Assembly (NCBI GenBank): GCA_963853835.1
Contig: OY970825.1
Location: 40,024,908-40,088,907 of the forward strand
Reading direction: 5' to 3'
Source of the DNA: Calendula officinalis
Taxonomy: Eukaryota; Streptophyta; Magnoliopsida; Asterales; Asteraceae
DNA: 64,000 nucleotides
This document shows positions 55,999 through 64,000 of this stretch, piece by piece. Positions within the stretch are counted from its first letter, which is position 1. Each line of letters starts with the position of its first letter. Both the position numbers and the translations under genes were made by a program. The notes below the pieces were generated by a model. It saw nothing but the letters and a program-made list of their open reading frames with translations. It searched no databases and was not told the origin of the DNA.

Positions 55999-57256
55999 TT
56001 GTTTGGAGATGCGAGATAACAGATTATCAATCCTATCACCAATGGATCTTTCGAGATGATTAAACTGAGATTTTAGATCAGCGTTACTAGACGTGAGATT
56101 TTGAACTGCAGAGATAAGATTATCAATCTTCTCGTTTTGTGCATTCACGTTTCTTTGGAGATTTTCCTGATTGTTGGCCAGGAAATCTTAGACGTTGTCT
56201 GACATAGTTTGGTGATTGGAGATGTTCCTAATGTTGGTATTCATAACCCCACAAAAACTTCTAATTAGAGCAAGTTGTTTGAATGTTTCGTTGAAATTTT
56301 CCATCAGGCTAGGGAGATTTCTCTCAGCTGGCACACCCCGGTCCATCGGACCCTCTGGTGGTGCAGCTCTCTAGGGAGATGGGACTTGCTCGGTTGTGGG
56401 GGCGGGTTCTTCATCGGAGTTAGCAGTCCAGCTGACTGGTAGCGTGTACTCCTGTTCAGGTTCAGCACCAAGATTCGTTTGAGTGTGGACACTCGTGCTC
56501 TCCACCGATTGATTTACACCAACATTTTCTACTTGTACAAATTGATCAATGAGTATGTTAACATCATCAAGTTCAGCATCTAACCTGGATTCCCGATGGA
56601 CCGGAGAATGGTCCACATCAACATTTTGTGTTCTCAGAGGGACCGGTGAAGGGGAGGATGAAATTTCCCTTATCTCAGTTGGAGTTGGATTGGGCACAAC
56701 CCTGGGATTGGAGCTCCTGGTTCTGTATCGGCGGGATTGGTTTGATAGATTTGAAGGTGGTGGCGGTGGTGAATGATTTGTCATCATCATCAGACTCAAC
56801 ATCATCCTCTTGAGATGAGGCATATTGTGCAAATTGAGTAAATTTCAGCATACCTTCAGGAAGTTCAGGAGCAAATTTCTCTTCTTGACCTGTGAAGTTT
56901 GAGCTACCCACCATACCAGCTTTGAATGAGGAGCCAACATTATTATAAAACACATGTTCCCCCAGAGAGTGAAGAAAGATAATACAAATGAATCGAGGAA
57001 AAGGAATCAACTTGTCTTTTCTTTTAGCAACAACATTCTTTACTAATTGTTCAAAAATAAGTGACCCAAAATCGAGGAAAAAGAATTTTAACAATTCCTT
57101 AAACTCCGGTCTCAAATTTCTGAGACGATAATTGATGAAGCTTCTTGAGTTGTTCTTCGTATAATATATGTTGCTATACAGGTAAGAGACATTTGGAGAC
57201 GGACGAATGGATGTTGGGAGGGAGACCCTGAGATAAGTTCTTTTTGAGTTCGCCAT
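55999..57256 (-). pseudogene. Broken retroelement extra ORF (second family), joined to the P450 fragment
   Basis: On the minus strand ATG at 57256 (MANSKRTYLRV) opens about 193 aa with FPRFICIIFLHSLG, recalling the YPRFL block of the large Copia extra ORF. A frameshift near 56700 leads into a Ser/Pro/Thr-rich linker (to 56371). After stops, a coiled-coil segment (about 56148-56004, KIDNLISAVQNL, LKSQFNHLERSIGDR) runs in frame into the P450 fragment. The order globular block, Pro/Ser-rich linker, coiled coil mirrors the extra ORF at 2453. Assigning it to a Copia-like family is inference from that likeness. Confidence 0.55.
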
Positions 57257-58004
57257 TTTAGTACAGAGAGATTTTGTTAAAGAGGACGAGAGGGTTTTGG
57301 ATTTTGAGATAGAAAAGTGTTAGTGAAAATTGATGAAATGTTGAAGTATAGAGTAATTTGGGGAAGATCGTGGGAGACGGTTTTGATGAATGGTTAGAAT
57401 TTGAACCGTTAAGATTGATCGTGTGGTGGAGATGAGAAGTTATTTGTCGGTAGTTTAGGAATGACGAAAGAAGTCAATCAAATGGCAGGGTAGTGTGGCG
57501 GGAAATGACATCGTGCAGTCGCATTAAATGTCAGTGATACAGACGTGTCCAATGGTACTTGAGTGTCAGTTATGAAGATAGGTCCAATGAGATTGCTCCA
57601 CCTAATGATTATCTGATGAAGTCTAGCAAATGGTTCTTCATCAGATGGTCATTACCGTTAGATAGTCGTGCACAGGATTTGACTATCTGTAATCATTTGA
57701 CTATCTGAGTCACTGAGCCTTGAAGATGTGTCTGAAGTATTTTTTTTTATTTTTATTTATTTATTTATTTTAGCTGATAGAATATCTTATATCCGAATTT
57801 AATGAGATACGAAGATACGGCTGATAAATCAGGTAATATGTTTGTATTTTATAAAAACAGACTTATATAATCGTAAGATAAAAGCTTTAAACGAATCATC
57901 TAAGAACAACGTCTTATATGATAGTAAATAGTTAAAAGTGGAAATTAAAATAACTCATACCTAGAACCAAATTTGTCCTCAGACTTGGTAAGAGAAGAAA
58001 AGAA
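57257..58004 (-). promoter_or_regulatory. Leader and upstream region of the second-family extra ORF
   Basis: Read on the minus strand, the 100 bases before the ATG look like a plant 5' UTR (CCAAAACCCTCTCG). Further upstream (57560-57720) short motifs recur in both orientations: CATCAGAT/ATCTGATG and GACTATCTG/CAGATAGTC. From 57740 on the DNA is AT-rich with no further signal. Confidence 0.35.
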
Positions 58005-58363
58005 GCGCCGATACTTGTTAACTAGCATAATAACTTACCAAACATGTTAACTTAACATATTAAACAACAACAAACATCAAAACCTTAAGAAATCTAAGGT
58101 TTGGTAAAACTCATCTTCTCCAAAACACCATTAATGGAGGTTGGAGGTGATTTTCACTAAACCAAGGTTTCATCCACCAAATAACCACACATTACATGTA
58201 AAAGCTTGTATGAACACAAAATATCATCTCTACAAACAGGATTCAACAAGAATATCTACACATGGCTTAAACCCTTATTTATCAACTTGCATGAAATTAA
58301 AAACAAACACATGTAGGTTGAAGCTTACCTCAAGGCCTACTAAAACATGAGCTTAGAATTTTG
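58005..58363 (-). repeat. Fragment of the solo-LTR family found at 30422-32521
   Basis: About 360 bases align to 31665-32020 in the same orientation with perhaps 6 per cent differences and small indels. Neither LTR end is included. Confidence 0.85.
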
Positions 58364-58618
58364 ATACATATGCTTTTATAGGAAAGTTAAAATGTAACGT
58401 ATGATTCTTGAACTTCTACCATTTATTTCACTTAATTTATCTCACTTAATTGTAGTATATGAGTAGTTTGATTTATATTTATTAAAAAAAAATTGATATG
58501 ACAATTTGATGGAGTTATTAGTTTTTACTATATCTTTTAATTACATTATTTCTTATTGTATTTAGTTATTGTAATTAAATGCTACTTCAAATATGTAACT
58601 TATTTTATAAATATATAT
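58364..58618. other. AT-rich DNA, nothing recognised
   Basis: No coding signal or repeat border visible. Confidence 0.3.
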
Positions 58619-60085
58619 AGATAATTACGCTGTGTAAATTTTTTGAATTTTCATCACGTTCAATCTCATTTATATTCGGTTATTAAGTAGCAAAATCTTT
58701 TCTTTTCCGGATACTTGTTTCAAGAGTTCAAGTCTTCAACTAAAACACAAATTAACTCGTTAGATCGGTGCCAACGGCCCCGTTGGCTGGCAACCGACGA
58801 CTCCCAACCGTTGTCACGGCTCGTCGGTAGCTGGATTACGGTTTCAGAAATCTTTCGGGGAAGAGATCGGAGGAGCGAGTAGGTTGGGCCGCCAATTAAA
58901 AAGATTATTTTTTTAAACTTTTCGAATTAAAACGGTAATATTACCATTTTTTAATTTTTTAATTTTTTAAACCCTTTTACTTCTATAAACACCCAACATA
59001 AACACTATATTTTTACAACAAAAATTCTCTTTTCTTCCACCCTATAACACTTATAAAACGTCAGAACATGGTGATTACGATTCCGATTTGGAAGATATTG
59101 TTGAGCTAACCAAGTGTTTTAACACTGAGGAAATGGTCGCCATTGTGAATGTTGTTGACTCGGATACAGATGATGATTTGGATGATGTCTCCCCGATACC
59201 GATAGCTCCGAGAAGGTACATGTCTCTAAATCGAGAAGCTGTCAACGATCATTTGTATAAAGACTACTTTGCCGAAAATCCAACGTTCTCGCCAGATTAA
59301 TTTAGGCGATGTTATCGTATGATGCGATCGTTGTTCTTCGTATATGTGATGGTATAAATTCTTACTCTCAAAATCCTTTACAGGAATATTTTATGTATTT
59401 TCGGCAACATAACGACGCTACCGGAAAATCGGGTTTTAATATTCTTCAAAAATGTACCTCTGTCGTATGATAATTGGCATATGGTTGTGCCGCTGATGAG
59501 TTTGATGAATATTTACACATGGGACAACAAACATCATATGATTGTTTGAATAATTTTATCAAATGTTTCGGCCGAGTACATAAGAAAACCCATGGTGCAT
59601 GATGTGAAATGCTTACATCAACATCATGCCGAAGTACATGGTGTTCCTGGTATGCTCGACAACTTCGATTGTATGCACCGGCCTTGGAGGAATTTCCTGG
59701 TGGCATGTAAAGGACAATACACACGAGGTGACCAAGGGCACAATATGTATCCACTAGAGGAGACATATATGGATAATTCGGAAAACATGCCACAACGCTC
59801 GTGGAATGAGAGAGTTGCAACGCACACTCGAATGGACAAAGAATTATGGGGTCGAGAGATGCATGATAAACTTCGCAATGCACTAGTGAACCACATTTCG
59901 CAACTCCCGCCGAATTTCCGTCAACGTTCATTATTGTATTTTTTAGTTATTGTAATGTTTTTAAATTTTTTTTAATGTTTTTAGTTATTGTAATGTTTTC
60001 TAATTATAGTATTATTTTAATTAAAAATATAGTAAAATAGATGGTGGGGTCCAAAAAAGTGAAGACAAGGGGTGTTGTTGGAATC
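58619..60085 (+). mobile_element. PIF/Harbinger deletion derivative, copy 2, cut at right by a Copia insertion
   Basis: Aligns to copy 1 (46330-47835). Transposase relic from about 59058 to 59935: acidic N terminus (SDTDDDLDDVSPIPIAPRRY), DATGKSGFNILQKCT, GVPGMLDNFDCMHRPWRNF, then RMDKELWGREMHDKLRNAL and QLPPNFRQR. It lacks the same central catalytic part at the same junction as copy 1. The start ATG has become ACG and several frame breaks exist. The element passes into the LTR at 60086; its right end lies beyond that insertion, outside the window. Confidence 0.78.
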
Positions 60086-60705
60086 TGTCAGGATCGATTA
60101 ACTATAGAGAAGTTAATAAACACCTTAGATCTAATTGACTATAGAAGTTGCAGCGGATCAACACTATATCAATGTAATTAAGAACAATGAACTGTAAATA
60201 ATATGCAAAAATATTAAGAACACAGTTTCACAAAAAGCTTCAATGTATATTATCAAGTTAACAATACACACGTACGTTTACAATTCGTAAGGAACTATTT
60301 ATAATAGTCCTTGAAGCTAAACTATTTACCCTAGTTATTCTAGGACTTGATTTACATTCTAATTCTATAGATATACATTGATTTACATGCTATAACTATC
60401 TCTACGAAGATCTCGGACTTGATATGCTTCCAAAACGCGTATCAGTAGTAAACTGCAATCACCAGTAGTAAATTCATATCATCAGTAGTAATCTTGGTGA
60501 TCAGTAGTAAGTCCAATATCAACGTCAGTAGTAACTACTATTGATCAGTAGTATCTTCAATAAGCTTTGATCAGTAATAACTAAGTTATAGTATACACCA
60601 GTATCAACTTCATCAGTAGTAAACATGTTCTGCCCCATCAGTACTAAGTATGATCAGTACTAACTGCAACATCAGTAATAAGTTGATCTGTGTTTTGCTC
60701 CAACA
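60086..60705 (-). repeat. 3' LTR of the second Copia copy (620 bp)
   Basis: On the minus strand it begins TGTTGGAGC after the polypurine tract and ends CCTGACA. It aligns along its length with 5979-6596. U3 carries the TACTACTG array (60441-60680 as its complement) and TATAAATAG at about 60296-60304. The base set GAATC (60081-60085) next to it is the candidate target duplication, untestable because the 5' end is outside the window. Confidence 0.88.
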
Positions 60706-60737
60706 ATCTCCCCCTAAACTTATTGATTATCTTTTAA

Positions 60738-63700
60738 TCAATCAAGTTTCTTTTGTTCTTCTTCTTCTTTCCTTCTCTTCTCTAGGGTTCTTTGATTTTG
60801 AGCTTTTCTTTGAGCGATAATGTACTTGCTGTTTCTTTTTGTAAAATAATTCAATTTGTTCTGAAACATTACTTCATCATATGGCTTCATCATGGTATTT
60901 GTGAATATCTGATACATTGTCTTCTCAGAATGTGGATATTCTTTTTCATATAAGTACAGCTCACATACTTTTCCAGATTTTTCAAAGAAGTACATTTGAG
61001 CAGTTGGAATCACATTCCAATGATAGACATTTCCTTCACTGGTAAATTGTTCTGGATAGTTGTCTGGATAAAATGCAGCATCTATCATTCTAGTTAGGTA
61101 TCCAGCTCCAGATTCTTTCCATGATTTCTTTCTCATTCTTGGGTTTCCAATGATCAGTAATTTAATAACATCACTTCTTGAACAGGATCTGATCAATGGT
61201 AACCATCCAGTGAATCTCTGTACAACTTTGTCTTCCCTTATGATCTCTATCACATTATTATTCAAAATTCTCCAATTTATGATAGGATTGTTCTGTAAGG
61301 GAGCAACTGGTAGATCAAGAACAGGAATGACTTGCTCTGTTTTTGACTTCTTTTGAGCAATTTGTTCTTGAGAAACCATCTTTCTTTTCTTTGTTGATGG
61401 CTCACCAGTAGTTGAGATACTATCCTTCTTGATTAAGTTTGGACTGATTGGGATTAAAGTTTTGGCTTTCTTTGTTTCTCCAGCTTCTTGTTCAGCCAAG
61501 TCTTTCTTCTTAGCAGTGCAATATTTTTCAATTATAGTCATCATTTTCATTCTACCAAATGACTTTGCACTATGCCCTTTTGTTTTCAGATATTCAATCA
61601 TATTAGCCTTCTGTTCAAACACATCATCTGTCAATTCACTTTTAGTTTTCTTGCATTCAGATACCAAATATTCAAGGCATTGTATGTGTTCTTCTTCTAC
61701 TTTTCTGAGCCTTTTGAATTCTGCCTGTTGAGCTTCTATCTGACTGTCCTCTGCTTGAACAGGTGTTTGAACAGGAATTGCACTTTGAACCTTCTTTTCT
61801 TTTCCTCAAGTGCTTGATATATCTCCACTTTCTCCAAGAATTTTCTATGTTTTATCCTCCATCTTGATTGTTTCTCTGATCTGACATGATTAATTTTATT
61901 CACCATGTGGTGACCTAATGCTCTGTTTGGGTAATCATCATCATATACTTCTTTTCCTTTTCCAATGTGAGCAGATGGTGGAGGTGGAGTGTATTTCATA
62001 TCAGGTACACCCAAGATCAGAAGTTTTGGATAAAATAGTTTGAGTTGATCTTCTGGTAATATTTTTGGGTGTGGAGGAAGTGTACATTCATCTATCTCAA
62101 ACCAGTTCACATTATCATCAATGTCAGGTATGATAAGTGGTTGAGCAGGTGTTGGTGGTTTGTAGATGACGATATACTTTTCTCTTTCAATTAGCTCTGG
62201 TAGTTGTACTTCTTCCTCTTCAGTAGTAACCAGAGTAGTTACTACTGGTGTGACTTCAGGAGTTACTACTGATAGGGCATTAGTAGTATTTGCTGCTTTT
62301 ACTTCCTCTTCTTTACTTACTACTGCTATTATATCAGTAGTGGGAGTTACTACTGATACTTCTTGTTCTTCCATAGTAGCAGTAGTAATAGGCTCATCTT
62401 CAGTAACCATCATTTATGGGCCTTCATCAACTTTTGTTTCTTTTAAATTTAGGAGAGAGGATGCTGCTGCTGCAATTGATTCATCAATCATGGTTTGTAT
62501 GTTATCCTTCTCCCCCTTAGTGAGCTCAACTGGTGGAGCCTCACTATCATCAATTTTCTTCTTCAATTTCCTGATGATTTTAGTTTGTTGATGAAGCCTG
62601 TGCTCATAGAATCTCATTCTCTTGTTGATGGTGTTCATATGCCTTTTCATTGCAGCCATTGTTTTCCCTTGGTTTGTAAGATACTTGAGACAATCTTGTA
62701 CAGTGGATTCAAGAGAATCCACTTTATCCGTCAATTGTTTTGTTTTAATACTGCCCTCACTCCATCTAGCAAGATCATCGGGCTCACTAACAGGTACATT
62801 GGTTTGAAGGTTTTCCATCCTATCCGTCAAATCCATAGGTCTGCCCTCATCACTTCTTGGTGATTCATTGGGTCTTTTAGACATCCTCTTCTTCCTAGAA
62901 GAAGCAGAGATGCCCCCCCTTGTGGTTTCTTGGCACCGGGGTCCTTTGAGTAACTCCTCAAATGAGTCATCACTCAAAGTTGCCGAGGTCTGGGTCCTAA
63001 TGATGTTTTCACTGTCCTGTGCACCCACCTTTGGGGCATCAGTAGTGAAAGCCCTCGCCTCATGTCCTCTCTCCTCCTTGGAGGACAACTCTTGGAGCCT
63101 GGGGTTTGACTCAATTTGTCCCCTGGTGTCCTTTGAAGAAATTTTCTTTCTTTGATAAATTGTGGAAATATTTTTGGTTTTATCTGGTAGGTCTTCCACA
63201 GAGTGAAGAGTAGCACTCTGCAGATTTAAGTCAAGTTCCTGGGACACATTCAGGACTTCTGTTTGAGTTGGTGATTGAGTGACTAGTTGGGGTGGTGTTT
63301 GGGCTGTATTTGGGGGTGATGGAGTGGGTTGAGGTTCAATTTGGGTTGTATCTATGATTGAACCCTCTCCAATTTGTGTTTGATCTTTGATCATGTTACG
63401 AAACAAAGGGGTTTCCTTGCCCGAAAATTTAAATTGTTTTCTCATATTTGAGAAAACTTTCTTGTTCAACTCAGGTAATATGAAAATGTTTTTAGGAGTT
63501 GACAAGTTTTGTAATTCACAGTTTATGATATGTTGTAGAAATCTGGGATACATTAAAAATTTAGAAGAACTAAGATTTCCCAACATACCTTCAAAAATCA
63601 TGTAAGAAAAATTAAATACTTGGTCTGTGCATAAACAGACAACAGCAGAGGCTATTGCCTTATTAAACTCATTCCAAGTACTTCGTTTAGGAGAAATACA

Positions 63701-63999
63701 ATGCTGAATAGTATGTACTAAAAATTTCCATTGTGGGGAGAGAAGACCCTTTTGAAAAGTTACTATATATTCAGTCTCCCCTCATAACCCATTTTATTTA
63801 AAATTTCAGCAATGTATTCCTTAGGAAGAGTAAACATACCTGAATCATCGTGAAGTTGTAGATGGTGTCGAATTGATTGTTCTGTAACTGTTATATGCTT
63901 TCCATCTACTTTTGATTTGATCATAGATATGGTTGTTCCTTCTGTTTGTTCAGCATTGGTCCAGAAATCCACCAAGTGCTGTTGATATGATTTTGGTTT
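60738..63999 (-). pseudogene. Broken extra ORF of the second Copia copy, runs off the right edge
   Basis: Homologous to the intact 1158-aa ORF at 2453-5929 throughout. Breaks seen: a 2-base insertion near 63765 after EGRLNI; an in-frame stop at about 62412 where the intact copy has Glu (DEGP block); and loss of frame around 61736-61800 in the second helical region. Open pieces are 63975-63763, about 63760-62414, 62413-61736 and 61667-60738. The C terminus ends in EEEEQKKLD rather than the poly-Lys tail. The protein cannot be made whole from this copy. pol lies beyond the window. Confidence 0.9.
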
Positions 64000-64000
64000 T

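Noticed and set aside
60076..60085. LTR end placed at TGTTGGAATC (giving perfect TGTTGGA..TCCAACA ends)
   Set aside because: Those bases also occur in Harbinger copy 1 beyond its insertion (54942-54953), so they belong to the target; the + strand LTR also ends at CCTGACA.

Overview
The window is plant nuclear DNA. It is dominated by nested LTR retrotransposons and other mobile elements, with three host genes in between: a J-domain protein, plastid phosphoglucose isomerase and a cytochrome P450. Long introns with GT..AG borders, TG..CA LTRs primed by initiator tRNA-Met, PIF/Harbinger relics and a Helitron-like end all fit a eudicot. The large extra ORF downstream of a SIRE-like Copia pol recalls, from memory, retroelement proteins abundant in Asteraceae, so a composite is my best guess (inference).

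Layout. 1-6.6 kb: 3' half of a Copia element on + (RT/RNase H, then an intact 1158-aa extra ORF, then the 3' LTR). 6.6-9.4 kb: unassigned repeats. 9.4-15.4 kb: five-exon J-domain gene on -. Its third intron holds a Copia relic, itself hit by a 523-bp insert and by a 2.9-kb Ty3/gypsy element carrying captured EF1A and chloroplast-Hsp70 coding fragments. 15.7-17.4 kb: dead Harbinger transposase interrupted by a solo LTR. 18.4-23.0 kb: 14-exon plastid glucose-6-phosphate isomerase gene on +. 24.0-25.7 kb: two-exon P450 on -. 26.8-27.8 kb: TIR-bounded element with an internal palindromic tandem array. 30.4-32.5 kb: solo LTR on -. 32.5-46.1 kb: compound gypsy-derived element LTR-interior-LTR-interior-LTR with one outer target duplication. 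46.3-55.0 kb: Harbinger deletion derivative containing a solo LTR, which contains a Helitron-like insertion, which contains a second solo LTR. 55.3-57.3 kb: P450 fragment joined to a broken retroelement ORF. 58.6-60.1 kb: second Harbinger derivative. 60.1 kb to the right edge: second copy of the first Copia family on -, with a broken extra ORF.

The host genes look intact. PGI joins in frame over 14 exons to 626 aa, the J-domain gene to 138 aa and the P450 to 513 aa.

The most unusual signals are: (1) an iterated TACTACTG(A/G)T motif just upstream of both the LTR TATA box and a putative internal TATA box of the Copia extra ORF; (2) the EF1A/Hsp70 chimera inside an LTR element in a J-domain gene intron; (3) the compound element, whose central LTR is a mosaic of the two outer LTRs, as unequal recombination predicts; (4) a TIR element filled with palindromic CACATGTG repeats. 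All coordinates and identities were read by eye from the sequence; no searches were run.
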